From: Thiocapsa roseopersicina
Lineage (GTDB): Bacteria > Pseudomonadota > Gammaproteobacteria > Chromatiales > Chromatiaceae
DNA: 64,000 nucleotides
NCBI RefSeq assembly: GCF_900106925.1
Contig: NZ_FNNZ01000001.1
Span: 496,001-560,000, forward strand
Direction: 5' to 3'
Shown: positions 45,607-55,026 of the stretch, in pieces
Position numbering within the stretch: the stretch's first letter is position 1
Layout of the letters: every line of letters starts with the position of its first letter
Notes under the pieces: model-generated
Seen by the model: the letters and a program-made list of their open reading frames with translations, nothing else
Told to the model about the DNA's origin: nothing
The model's database searches: none
Translations under genes and position numbers: made by a program

Positions 45607-47921
45607 TGCGGGTCTCCGATGGCTGTGTCGGGCCGGCCATCGAGCTTGCGATCGGCCAAAATCGCAGGCGACTTCGCGGGCGACTGGTCGGTCGTATTGA
45701 CCGGGAGATGGTTGGGCAGCGTGAAGGCAAACACCGCACCGCCCCCGGGATTTGGCTTGGCCCAAATGCGCCCGCCATAGGAGTCGACGATGGTTCGGCA
45801 CATCGAAAGCCCGAGCCCGGTACCGCCTTCCTTTGTCGTGTAAAAGGGATCGAACAAGCGACTCGGGTCGGTCTGGTCCAGACCGACCCCCCGGTCGCTG
45901 ACGGCGACCCGCACCTGCTCCGCGCCGGCGCGCTCGATCGTGATGCACAGGCGGCGGAAGGTGGGCGGTACGTCGCGCATCGCCTCCATGCCGTTGATCA
46001 GGAGGTTGATCAGGACCTGCTCGATCTCGACCGGATCACCGCTGGCAAAAGGCAAGTCGGCACCGACCCGAATCTCGACCTTCACGGCGTTCGTCCTGAT
46101 TTCCGGCTCGATCATGCCGACGGCCGCTCGGCTGATGGCCTCCAGGTCGATTGGTCTGGGCGTCGATGCATGCTGCCTGGAAAAATCCCGAATGCGCTCG
46201 ATGATCCGGCCCGCACGCGAGGCGAGCCTGGAGATCTCGCGCAGGGCAAGACGCAGTGGCTCGACCTCGGTCGGCGCGCTGTCGAGACGCTCGAGTGCCC
46301 CGCCGGCATAGGTGCTGATACCCATGAGCGGCTGGGCGACCTCGTGTGCAATGGCGCTCGACATCTCGCCCATGGTGCTGATGCGTCCGACCCTGAAGAG
46401 TGCGTGGCGGTGTTTGGACTCGCGCTCTTCGAGCAGCTTGCGGGCGCTGATGTCTTCGATGACGCCAATGGAATAGCTCAGGCATCCGCTCGAATCGCGC
46501 ACGGGGGCCATCGTGAGGTTGCACCAGATGGTCTGGCCTGATTTGCCGATATGTCGCAACTCGAGGCTTTGCGTTTCGCCTCGGTCTCTGTCCCGGTCAT
46601 AGGACGTGCCCTCGACAATCCTCGCGATGTACTGCATCAAACCATCGTAATCCTCCGGGTGGACGAGACCGCGACAGGTCCGAGCGAGCAGCTCCTCTTG
46701 CGTGTAACCGAGGATGTCGCAAAGCTTGCGGTTGACCCGGAGAAAGAAGCCCTGCGGGTTGCGGTGACAGATGCCGACCGCCGCTTGCTCGAAGGTGGCG
46801 CGAAAACGCTCCTCGCTCTCGGTCAGCGCGCGCCGCACCGCGAGGTTGTCGAGGATGTCCGCGAGTCGTCCGGCGAGGGCCCGCACCAGGGTGATGTCGT
46901 CCTCGCTCCAGGTGCGTTCGACCCGACACTGATGCAGTCCCAGCAGGGAGGGCCGATCACCCTCGGGGCACACCGCGACGATCAGGCGCGAGCGCGGTGC
47001 GAAGCCGCCGCCCAGCATCGGAACCGCACTCGGATCCGGATCCTGCAACGGATCGGATGCGCTCAGGGCCGAGCGGATCAGGCGGCGCAGCGGGTCATCC
47101 ATCGGGATCGTGCGATCAAACAAAGGTTCGCCCGGGCAGCCCGGAACGGCGGCCTCCGCCAGAATATGGACCTCGGTCGCGTCGGGGGCGCATGGAGACA
47201 GCAGCCAGGCGCGATCCGCCCGCAGGAGGTCCTGCACGACCCGCAAGAGTGCGTTCAAGACGGCCTGCGGGTCGAACGCGGCCGTCGCCGCGGCCGACAG
47301 TCGCTCGAGTCCGCTGACCAGTCGATGTCGCGACTCCGCCGCGGCTGCTGCGATGTCGCGTTGCCGGCGCTCATGCTCGGCCTGCTTGCGCTCGGTGATG
47401 TCCGAGAGAATGACTCGAATCCGCGCCGGGGTGCTCCCGGCCTCGAGCGCGCTTTCGAGCCTCAGGGTTTGCAGCTCCTCGCGGATCGCCGCCGTGTCCG
47501 GCCTCAACCGCAGCTCGCAGCTCCTGCACGCCTGCGAGTGTATCGCGTCGGCGACATGGGCCTTCAGGAATCTGCGGTCGTCCGGGGCGATGTAAGTGCT
47601 GAGCGCCCGACCGATCAATCGATCTCGCGATTGCCCGAGCAGCTTGGCGCCGGTCAGATTGATGTCTTGGATCCTGCCCGCGGCATTGATCGAGAGGTAG
47701 CCGACGGGAGCGAAATCATAGAGGTCCGCATAGCGCTCCCGAGACTCCTCCAAGACCGCACGCACTGCGAGCAGCTCTCGGTTTTGCTGCTCGAGCTCGA
47801 TCTGATGGACCTGCAGCTCGTGCACGAGGCGGGTCAGCTCGTCCGACCCGCTGCCTGCGCGCTCCAACTCCGCCAAGAGCCGCGTCAGTTGCGCATCGCT
47901 CGCTTGGTCGAATCTTGTCAT
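45603..47921 (-). CDS. PAS-GAF-PAS hybrid sensor histidine kinase
   Basis: 772 residues without membrane segments. An N-terminal coiled-coil (ELTRLVHELQVHQIELEQQNREL) leads to a PAS domain (~60-170), a GAF-like domain (~205-365), a second PAS with PAC (~375-495), a HisKA domain with His526 in AIAHEVAQPL, and a catalytic ATPase domain with NLLINGMEAM, DRGVGLD and GGTGLGLSMC. The architecture resembles FixL/TtrS-type soluble kinases. Start at the ATG 47921 (GGAGGTG upstream). Its N-terminal ~150 residues are paralogous to those of the GGDEF/EAL protein encoded nearby. Confidence 0.92.
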   Translation of the reverse strand: MTRFDQASDAQLTRLLAELERAGSGSDELTRLVHELQVHQIELEQQNRELLAVRAVLEESRERYADLYDFAPVGYLSINAAGRIQDINLTGAKLLGQSRDRLIGRALSTYIAPDDRRFLKAHVADAIHSQACRSCELRLRPDTAAIREELQTLRLESALEAGSTPARIRVILSDITERKQAEHERRQRDIAAAAAESRHRLVSGLERLSAAATAAFDPQAVLNALLRVVQDLLRADRAWLLSPCAPDATEVHILAEAAVPGCPGEPLFDRTIPMDDPLRRLIRSALSASDPLQDPDPSAVPMLGGGFAPRSRLIVAVCPEGDRPSLLGLHQCRVERTWSEDDITLVRALAGRLADILDNLAVRRALTESEERFRATFEQAAVGICHRNPQGFFLRVNRKLCDILGYTQEELLARTCRGLVHPEDYDGLMQYIARIVEGTSYDRDRDRGETQSLELRHIGKSGQTIWCNLTMAPVRDSSGCLSYSIGVIEDISARKLLEERESKHRHALFRVGRISTMGEMSSAIAHEVAQPLMGISTYAGGALERLDSAPTEVEPLRLALREISRLASRAGRIIERIRDFSRQHASTPRPIDLEAISRAAVGMIEPEIRTNAVKVEIRVGADLPFASGDPVEIEQVLINLLINGMEAMRDVPPTFRRLCITIERAGAEQVRVAVSDRGVGLDQTDPSRLFDPFYTTKEGGTGLGLSMCRTIVDSYGGRIWAKPNPGGGAVFAFTLPNHLPVNTTDQSPAKSPAILADRKLDGRPDTAIGDPQ

Positions 47922-48247
47922 TGGACCGGCACCTCCATTGTGCGGCCGGCGGTTTGGGTTCCGATGCCGGCGTTCGGGGGTACTCTGCTGGACACGTGTC
48001 TCGGGCGTCGTTCCGGGGAGTGTCGTTGCGTCACGACTCAGGCGGTCCGCCCCTGTGCGACGCCATCCGCGATCGACCGCCGACTCCCGGCACAGCCCGG
48101 GAGTCCGGCGAGAAAGCTCTCCACACAACGTTATTCTAGAAGATTCGAGCCGATCCGTGTCCAGCCGACGAACGGGTGGGGCGGCGATGAGCGGCAGCGG
48201 TCGAGTCGGTGCCGAGCAGCGGTCGATTGGGCGAGGACCCGGGATGC
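47922..48247. other. Gap between kinase and STAS genes
   Basis: About 325 bp. The kinase reading frame stays open through it (to 48251), but the translation is Arg/Pro-rich low complexity and lacks a ribosome-binding site, so I do not count it as coding. It may contain a promoter for the kinase-regulator-PilZ genes; none was clearly recognised. Confidence 0.45.
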
Positions 48248-48679
48248 TCACATCAAAAAGGGTTTCAGGGTCGCGCTGTCGAGGTCGAGGCCGTAGATTC
48301 GGATCTGCTCCACGCCTTTTTCCTTCAGGGCCCGGGCGACCAGAACCAGTGCGGCGATCCCGGAGTCGAAGATCCGGTCGACGCCCGTCAGGTCGAGCGT
48401 ACAGGCGTCGATGCTGTCGTCCACCGTTTGACCGATCAGCAGCAAGGAAAAGGCGCAGCGCAGATCCAGCGGGCCGTCGATCCGGATTCGCAGGAGGCCA
48501 TCGTCGACCTCGTAGTCGAGATCTGCGGCAGGCGTTGCGATCCCCGGGACGCGGTTGCCCGTTCGGTCGGCGCCCCGGCGCCCGAGATCGTGGAGTCCAC
48601 GGATCCTGATGGCCTCATCGCCTCTGCTCTGCAAGGCCGAGGATGCCGTCGGCGCGCGCATCGAGTCGAGTCGTTTCAT
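48248..48679 (-). CDS. STAS domain (anti-sigma-factor-antagonist-like) protein
   Basis: 143 residues. The C-terminal ~90 residues form a STAS-like fold: LRIRIDGPLDLRCAFSLLL, then ACTLDLTGVDRIFDSGIAALVLVARALKEKG, with Ser in the DSG position that is phosphorylated in SpoIIAA-type proteins. The N-terminal ~50 residues are unrecognised. AGGAGAG lies 9 nt before the ATG. Partner kinase or phosphatase unknown; placed between the GGDEF/EAL gene and the histidine kinase gene. Confidence 0.78.
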   Translation of the reverse strand: MKRLDSMRAPTASSALQSRGDEAIRIRGLHDLGRRGADRTGNRVPGIATPAADLDYEVDDGLLRIRIDGPLDLRCAFSLLLIGQTVDDSIDACTLDLTGVDRIFDSGIAALVLVARALKEKGVEQIRIYGLDLDSATLKPFLM

Positions 48680-48805
48680 GGTGGTGCTCTCCTCCCGGTC
48701 ATTGTCGTTCTTTTCCGCGCCGCGCTTGTGCGGCGGCTTCCTTCCGCGCCGGGGTGCATGTGCGCACCCCGGCGGAACTGCTCCGGTTGCTTTCGAGTCG
48801 TTTTC

Positions 48806-50671
48806 TCAGGCCCAGGTCTTGACGAACCGCATCAGCTCGTCGGGACCGAGCGGTTGGGTATAGAGAAACCCCTGCGCGATCGTGCAGCCGGCTTCTCGCA
48901 GGAAATCGGCCTGATTCTGCGTCTCCACACCCTGAGCGATGACGCGCATGCCCAGGGTCTTGCCCAAGGCGAGGATCGCGCCGGCGATCGCCGCGTCGTC
49001 GCTGTCTTGCGGAAGTCCGTCGATCAAGGATTTGTCGATCTTCAACTCCCGGATCGGCAGTCGCTTCAGATCCATAAGCGAGGAGGAGACCGCGCCGAAA
49101 TGGTCGATCGAGAGCTCGATTCCGAGTCCCTTCAACCGGCGAACCGTCTCCAGCGCCGAGGCGGAGTCCGAGACTGGTCCCGTCTCCGTCAGCTCCAGGC
49201 TGACCAGCCGTGCATCGAGATCCAGCTCGCGAAGCAGGGCGTCCAAATCGTCGGCAAGCTCCGGCCGCTCGAGTTCCCTTCTGGACAAGTTGATCTTGAT
49301 GACGGTTCCCTCGTCGAGCCCCTCGGCCTGCCAACGCTTGCGCTGGGTACAGGCGGTACGCAGCACCCAGGCATCGATTCCGCGGATCAGCCCGGTCTCC
49401 TCCGCCAGTGCGAGAAACCCATCGGGCGCCAAGCAGCCGAGCACCGGATGGTTCCATCGAATGAGCGCCTCGATGCCGGCGATGCGCCGGGTATCCAGGG
49501 CGAGCTGCGGTTGGTAGGCCAGCTCCAGCTCGCCACGCTCGACGGCGAGGGCCAGAGCCGATCTGAGATGGATTCGGTCGAAGGCCTGCGCGGTCATGTC
49601 CGCGGCGTAGAAGCGAAAGGTGTTTCGACCGCCCTGCTTGGCGATGTACATCGCCGTATCGGCTTGACGAACCAGGTCTTCCGCCGCGGTGCCGTCGTCC
49701 GGACAGACGCTGATGCCGATGCTGACGGTCAGCGCGATCTCGCCTTGCGGGCCGGCGTAGGGGCGGCGCAGCAGCTCGATCAGCTTGCGCGCGACCGCAG
49801 CTGCGGGGTCAGGCGAGTCCATCGGGGCAAGCAGCATCAGGAACTCGTCACCGCCTATACGCGCAACCGTGTCGTCCTTGCGGATCTGCTCTCTGAGTCG
49901 AGCGGCGACGTCCTTGAGGACCTCGTCGCCGAAGGGGTGTCCGAAGCTGTCGTTGATCAGCTTGAAGCGGTCCAGGTCGATGAACAGGACCGCGAGCCGC
50001 TCCCCGGTGCGCTGTGTGCGTGCGATCGCCTGCTCGAGGTGATCGGAGAAGAGGGCGCGATTCGCCAAGCCGGTGAGCGGATCGTGCAGGGCCAGCTGCG
50101 AGAGCGACTGCTCGCGCTCCTTGAGCTGCTCGAGCAGGTGTCGCTGCTCGGTGACATCGAGCATCACGGTGAGGCAGATCGCCTCGCCGTCGTCGCCGCG
50201 AGCGGGCTCGCTCTCGAGCCTTAGATCGAGGGCGTGCCCGGTGTGGCGCTGTGTCAGCCGGACACCGAGCGTGCGGCGCTCGGCGCTGCGTTGCACAGCC
50301 TGGATGTGCGCGTGCAGCGCATAGGCTTGACCGGAATCGAGATGACTCCACAATGGCGTGCCCGTGAGCCGCCCGCGCTCCGTGCCGAGCATCGCTGCGC
50401 CGGTCAGGTTGATCTCCCGGATGATGCCGTTGCGATCCAGGGTGCAATAGCCGACGGGTGCCCGGTCGTAGAGTCGGGCATAGCGGTCCCGCGAGATCTC
50501 GAGCGCATGCTGCGCGTCTCGAAGCTCGCGGTTTTGCTGGGTCAGCTCGATCTGATGAGTCTTCAAATCGTGCATGAGGCGGTGCAGCTCGTCTTCGCTG
50601 CCCGCCTGTCCCCATGACGATTTGCCCGCTGGGTCGAAGTCCTCCCCGCCCCATCTCGGATGTCTCGCCAT
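48806..50671 (-). CDS. PAS-GGDEF-EAL protein, EAL domain probably inactive
   Basis: 621 residues. Coiled coil (~25-60) and PAS domain (~55-175), GGDEF domain (~200-360) with an intact GGDEF at 273-277 and an inhibitory-site RxxD (264-267), then an EAL domain (~375-620). EAL itself (GIEALIRWN), INLS, LELTE and LKID are kept, but the DDFG motif reads DHFG, the following loop is altered, and EGVET reads QGVET. Two metal/catalytic residues are thus replaced, so the protein is likely a diguanylate cyclase with a sensory EAL. The start is uncertain: ATG 50671, or a GTG at 50725; neither has a good ribosome-binding site. Confidence 0.9.
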   Translation of the reverse strand: MARHPRWGGEDFDPAGKSSWGQAGSEDELHRLMHDLKTHQIELTQQNRELRDAQHALEISRDRYARLYDRAPVGYCTLDRNGIIREINLTGAAMLGTERGRLTGTPLWSHLDSGQAYALHAHIQAVQRSAERRTLGVRLTQRHTGHALDLRLESEPARGDDGEAICLTVMLDVTEQRHLLEQLKEREQSLSQLALHDPLTGLANRALFSDHLEQAIARTQRTGERLAVLFIDLDRFKLINDSFGHPFGDEVLKDVAARLREQIRKDDTVARIGGDEFLMLLAPMDSPDPAAAVARKLIELLRRPYAGPQGEIALTVSIGISVCPDDGTAAEDLVRQADTAMYIAKQGGRNTFRFYAADMTAQAFDRIHLRSALALAVERGELELAYQPQLALDTRRIAGIEALIRWNHPVLGCLAPDGFLALAEETGLIRGIDAWVLRTACTQRKRWQAEGLDEGTVIKINLSRRELERPELADDLDALLRELDLDARLVSLELTETGPVSDSASALETVRRLKGLGIELSIDHFGAVSSSLMDLKRLPIRELKIDKSLIDGLPQDSDDAAIAGAILALGKTLGMRVIAQGVETQNQADFLREAGCTIAQGFLYTQPLGPDELMRFVKTWA

Positions 50672-50992
50672 ACGTCTGCTCACGAGTGTCCCGCTGAATC
50701 CAATCGTTGCATGGCGTCGGTCCACGACGCTTGGAATCTACCCGGCGGTTCAACCGCATGCCGAGGATTCCGGTGTTGGCGCTTCGCGGTTTTCTATCCC
50801 GAGCATTCACCAGGCACAAGTATATGACTGAACTGGCGATTTTTGTATTGTGGCTTCATGCGGGCGGGCTCAGTAGTCTTACTGACCTGCCCCCGGGCGA
50901 ACTGGGCATCGATCGAGCGTGGCTGCGCGCAATGAGTTGACAGTCCGTTTTGCCCATGTATTGATCTTGCGGTCGACTACAAGGAGTCACCG
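50672..50992. other. Divergent promoter region
   Basis: About 320 bp between the GGDEF/EAL gene (minus) and the CheB-CheR fusion gene (plus). An AT-rich patch at about 50815-50860 is the best promoter candidate. Short ORFs cross it without support. Confidence 0.45.
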
Positions 50993-53900
50993 ATGAGCTC
51001 TGATCCGCAAGCATCGAGGCCCCCCCCCACGCCGGAGTCTTCCCCCGAGCGTTCGCAAGCGCCCTCCCGCGCCTCCGCGAGCGGCGCCGTCGAGCACGCG
51101 GCGCCTGCCGCGTCCACGGGCGGCAAGGGCAGGAGCCCCGCCGACCGAGATGCCGAGCCGGAGAACGGCGTCTTCCCGATCGTCGGGATCGGCGCCTCGG
51201 CCGGCGGGCTCGATGCCTTCCGGCGTCTGCTGCACCATCTACCGACGCGTACCGGCATGGCCTTCGTGCTCATCCAGCATCTGGATCCGGCGCATCCGAG
51301 CCTCCTGGTCGAACTGCTGGTCGGGGCGACCCGGATGCCGGTGCGAGAGGCCGTGGACGGGGAGTTGGTCGAGCCCGACCATATCTATATCATCCCGCCG
51401 AATTGCTCGCTCGGGCTGCATCATCGGCGGCTGCTTGTGTTGGCGCGCAGGGAGGAGCGCGGGCTGCACCTGCCGGTCGACAGCTTTCTGCAAACCCTCG
51501 CGGACGACTTGGGGCCCAAGGCCATCGGTGTGGTTCTCTCCGGGACCGGCTCGGATGGAACCCATGGGCTGAAGGCGATCAAGGCGGTCGGCGGAATGAC
51601 CTTCGCCCAGGACGAGCACAGTGCGGAGCATTTCGGGATGCCGGGCAGCGCGATCGCCGCCGGCTGTGTGGATCTGGTGTTGGCGCCGCCGGAGATGGCG
51701 TGCGAGCTTGCGCGCATCGCGCGTCATCCTTATCTCCGCCAACCCGCGCGCGGGATCGCGGAGCTGCCGGGCGGCAATGAGGAGGATCTCGGCAAGATCT
51801 TCATGGTGCTGCGCACCCACACCGGAAACGACTTCAGCTTCTACAAGCGCGACACCATCCTGCGGCGGATCAAGCGGCGGATGGCCGTGCATCGGATCGA
51901 CCGGCTTGCCGAGTACGTGCGGTATCTCCAATCAGAGCCCGAGGAGATCGCGAAACTCTTTGACGACTTGCTGATCAGCGTCACCGGGTTCTTTCGCGAG
52001 CCCGAGGCGTTCGACGCCCTGCGCGAGAAGGTCTTTCCGGTCCTCTTCGCGGGGTCGGACGTCGAGCGCCCGGTCCGTGTCTGGGTGCCGGGTTGCGCGA
52101 CCGGCGAGGAGGCCTATTCGATCGCCATCGCCATGATCGACTATCTGGGAGACCAAGCGACCGGGACACGCATCCAAATCTTCGGCACGGATATCGACGC
52201 GAAGGCGATCGAGAAGGCCCGCGCCGGTCTTTTTGCCGAGCCGCTGGTCGCGCATCTGGAACCCGAGCAGCTGAAGCGTTTCTTCGTCAAGGTTGCCGGC
52301 GGCTACGAGGTTGCCAAGCCGGTGCGGGATCTGTGTATTTTCGCGGTGCAGAATCTGGTGAAGGATCCGCCCTTCTCCCGGTTGGATCTGGTCTCCTGCC
52401 GTAATCTCATGATCTATTTCGGGCCGCCTCTACAAAAGCAGGCCCTGCAGATCTTCCACTATGCCTTGGAGCCGAATCGGTTTTTGATGTTGGGTGCCTC
52501 GGAGTCCATCGGGGCACGGGCCGATCTCTTCGCGCTGCTCGACCAAAAGACCAAGATCTATACGAAGAAATCCAACGCGCCCCGGCTCGACCCCGCACTC
52601 ATGCCGCGCGCGTTTCAATCGCCGGTCGGTGCCCCGGTCCTCCCCGCAGCGGCGGGCGCGAGCGAGCCGATCGATCTGACCGAAGCAACGGATCGGATGA
52701 TCCTCAAGCTCTACGGGCCGCCGGGCGTGGTGGTGTCGGGCGATCTGGATATCCTGCTGTTCCGTGGCGAGACCGGTCGCTATCTGGATCCGATCCCGGG
52801 CACGGCGACCCTGAATCTACTCAAGCTCGCGCGCCGCGAGCTCGCGGTGGAGCTGCGCGCGGCCATGCAAGAGGCGCGTACGAGCGGCACGGCCGTCAGC
52901 AAGAGTCGCGTCTGGTATCGGCGCAACGGCATCGATGCTTGGGTCGGTCTGCGGGTGCTGCCGATCGACGACGGCGGGCCGCCCGATCGGCTGTTGGTCT
53001 TGTTTGAGGAGACCGCGGCCGCTGAGCCGGGTTCGGTTCCCGCACCGGGCACGACGAGCGAGCCCCCGATGCCTGTGGACGAGCGTATCGTCGGGCTGGA
53101 GCGCGAGCTGACCTCCACACGCGATTATCTCCAATCGATCATCACGGAGCAGGAGCGCAACAACGAGCAGCTCAAATCGGCCAACGAAGAGATCCAGTCC
53201 GCCAACGAGGAGCTTCAGAGCACGATCGAGGAGCTCGAGACGGCCAAAGAGGAGCTTCAATCGACCAACGAGGAGCTGGCCACCGTCAATTGCGAGCTGG
53301 AGAACCGCAACCACGATCTCGCCGAGGCCAACAGCGATCTCGGTAATCTCCTCGTCAGCGTCCATCTCCCGGTGCTGATTCTGGATGCGAACCTGCGTAT
53401 CCGTCAGTTCACGCCCCAGGCCGGGGGTCTGTTGAACCTGATCGCCTCGGATCGCGGCCGGCCCATCGGCAACATCAAGCCGAATATCGAGATTCCCGAT
53501 TTGGATACCCGGGTTCAGACGGTCATCGACCAGGTGACGCCCCAGGCGCTGGAGGTTCAGGATAAGGACGGCCACTGGTATTCGGTGCGGATTCGCCCCT
53601 ACAAGTCCACGGAGAACCGCATCGAGGGCGCGGTGATCGCCTTCGTCGACGTCGACGAGGTCAAGACCTCCGAGGCTCGTCTGCGCCGTGCCTTGGAGCA
53701 GGAGCAACGGCTCGTGGCCCTGGTGAAGGACGCCGACGATGCCATTACGATGCAGGGCTTCGACGGTTCCATTCGTGCCTGGAACCAGGCGGCCGAGCGC
53801 ATCTACGGCTATCGCGAGAGCGATGCCCTGGCGATGCCGATCGAGCGCCTGATTCCGCCCGAGGCGATGGCGCTCTATCGGGAGACGATCGAGCGACTGC

Positions 53901-54058
53901 AACGAGGCGAGTGCGTCGATCCGTTCGAGAGCACGCGGATGCATGCCGACGGCCGTCGTGTGCCCGTGCAGATCCATCCCATTGCACTGCTGGACACACG
54001 CGGAAACCCCTACGCGTTTGCGACGACCGAGCGCCCTGCAAGCACGACCGACACCTAA
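50993..54058 (+). CDS. CheB-CheR-PAS fusion protein
   Basis: 1021 residues. A Pro/Ser-rich start, then a CheB methylesterase-like domain (~62-240) with GIGASAGG (Ser69), IQHLDP (His96) and SGTGSDGTHG. Next a CheR methyltransferase domain (~265-530) with FFREPEAF, WVPGCATGEEAYSIA, FGTDID and DLVSCRNLMIYF. A long heptad-rich coiled coil (NEEIQSANEELQSTIEELE, ~710-780) leads to two PAS domains (~785-1010). No receiver domain precedes CheB, and no kinase domain follows. Such fusions occur outside classical chemotaxis operons; no chemotaxis genes are near. AAGGAG lies 7 nt before the ATG. Confidence 0.92.
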   Translation: MSSDPQASRPPPTPESSPERSQAPSRASASGAVEHAAPAASTGGKGRSPADRDAEPENGVFPIVGIGASAGGLDAFRRLLHHLPTRTGMAFVLIQHLDPAHPSLLVELLVGATRMPVREAVDGELVEPDHIYIIPPNCSLGLHHRRLLVLARREERGLHLPVDSFLQTLADDLGPKAIGVVLSGTGSDGTHGLKAIKAVGGMTFAQDEHSAEHFGMPGSAIAAGCVDLVLAPPEMACELARIARHPYLRQPARGIAELPGGNEEDLGKIFMVLRTHTGNDFSFYKRDTILRRIKRRMAVHRIDRLAEYVRYLQSEPEEIAKLFDDLLISVTGFFREPEAFDALREKVFPVLFAGSDVERPVRVWVPGCATGEEAYSIAIAMIDYLGDQATGTRIQIFGTDIDAKAIEKARAGLFAEPLVAHLEPEQLKRFFVKVAGGYEVAKPVRDLCIFAVQNLVKDPPFSRLDLVSCRNLMIYFGPPLQKQALQIFHYALEPNRFLMLGASESIGARADLFALLDQKTKIYTKKSNAPRLDPALMPRAFQSPVGAPVLPAAAGASEPIDLTEATDRMILKLYGPPGVVVSGDLDILLFRGETGRYLDPIPGTATLNLLKLARRELAVELRAAMQEARTSGTAVSKSRVWYRRNGIDAWVGLRVLPIDDGGPPDRLLVLFEETAAAEPGSVPAPGTTSEPPMPVDERIVGLERELTSTRDYLQSIITEQERNNEQLKSANEEIQSANEELQSTIEELETAKEELQSTNEELATVNCELENRNHDLAEANSDLGNLLVSVHLPVLILDANLRIRQFTPQAGGLLNLIASDRGRPIGNIKPNIEIPDLDTRVQTVIDQVTPQALEVQDKDGHWYSVRIRPYKSTENRIEGAVIAFVDVDEVKTSEARLRRALEQEQRLVALVKDADDAITMQGFDGSIRAWNQAAERIYGYRESDALAMPIERLIPPEAMALYRETIERLQRGECVDPFESTRMHADGRRVPVQIHPIALLDTRGNPYAFATTERPASTTDT

Positions 54059-54081
54059 CCGGGTAGAGACAAGCGCAGCGC

Positions 54082-54115
54082 AGTCCACCAGCGCCGTTGC
54101 GGGGCTTGGTGGACT
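54082..54115. terminator. Hairpin between convergent CheB-CheR and DUF455 genes
   Basis: Perfect 9-bp stem AGTCCACCA / TGGTGGACT with a 16-nt loop, placed between two gene ends. No T-run is obvious. Confidence 0.45.
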
Positions 54116-54189
54116 TCGCTCTCGCTCGTCCACATTACCGAGCTACAGGCCGCTTTCCAGGGTCAACCACGCACGCCTCGGTGCGCGGA

Positions 54190-55026
54190 TCAGCCAGCTC
54201 GTCCAGCTTCCCCCGCCCGACACAGCGCCTGCAGGCGATCGAGCTCGACCTCGTCGAAGCCGGCTTCGCGACGGGCCGGGAGGTTGAGCGGACAGCGGAT
54301 CTCGGCGCGCATGTACTCGCGCAGCAGATCGAAATAGAGCGGGCCGGGGTCGAGGCTGCGCTCTTCGCTCAGCCGCTTGAACCAACGCGAGCCGACGGCG
54401 ACGTGGCCGACCTCCTCGCGCAGGATGACACCCAGGCAAGCCGCCGTTTCCGGGTCGCCGGCCGCCTCGAAGCGCGCGATCATCCCCGGCGTCACGTCCA
54501 GCCCACGCGCCTCCAGCACGCGCGGGACCAAGGCCATGCGCACGAGCGGGTCGTGGGCGGTCGTGCGCGCCATCTCCCAGAGACCGTCGTGGGCGGGGAA
54601 ATCGCCGTAGTCGTAGCCCAGATCCCGAAGACGGTTGCGCATGAGGCCGAAATGCTCCGCCTCCTCGGCCGCGACTTGGATCCAATCGGCATAAAAGGCC
54701 ATCGGCATCTCGCGGAAGCGCTGTACCGCGTCCCAGGCGAGGTTGATGGCGTTGAACTCGATATGGGCGACGGCGTGGATCATGGCGGCCCGGCCCTCGC
54801 GGCTCTTGAGCTTGCGCGCCTTGAGCGCACGCGGCGGAACCAGCTCGGGCCGCTCCGGACGACCGGGCAGTTCCCTAACCGGGGCCGCGCCGGCAGCATC
54901 CGCATGCAGGCACCCGGCTTGCCATTGCTCGGCGGCCGCTTGCGTCGCGGCCTGCTTGCGGGCCGGATCCGGCTCGCCGAGACAGGCGGCTGCCGTATCG
55001 AAGAGGTTGCCCTGCATTTGCGTCAT
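54190..55026 (-). CDS. DUF455 family ferritin-like protein
   Basis: 278 residues. The central part holds ferritin-like metal-ligand patterns: HAVAHIEFNAINLAWDAVQRF, AAEEAEHFGLMRNRL and LREEVGHVAVGSRWF, i.e. repeated E..H pairs of a di-iron four-helix bundle. The function of DUF455 is not established; it resembles diiron oxygenases such as MiaE. The ATG at 55026 overlaps the glycerate kinase stop, so the two genes are coupled although no metabolic link is known. Confidence 0.88.
   Translation of the reverse strand: MTQMQGNLFDTAAACLGEPDPARKQAATQAAAEQWQAGCLHADAAGAAPVRELPGRPERPELVPPRALKARKLKSREGRAAMIHAVAHIEFNAINLAWDAVQRFREMPMAFYADWIQVAAEEAEHFGLMRNRLRDLGYDYGDFPAHDGLWEMARTTAHDPLVRMALVPRVLEARGLDVTPGMIARFEAAGDPETAACLGVILREEVGHVAVGSRWFKRLSEERSLDPGPLYFDLLREYMRAEIRCPLNLPARREAGFDEVELDRLQALCRAGEAGRAG

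Noticed and set aside
47922-48251. N-terminal extension of the histidine kinase
   Set aside because: Open frame but Arg/Pro-rich, no start signal; the ATG at 47921 has a good ribosome-binding site and begins a normal coiled coil.
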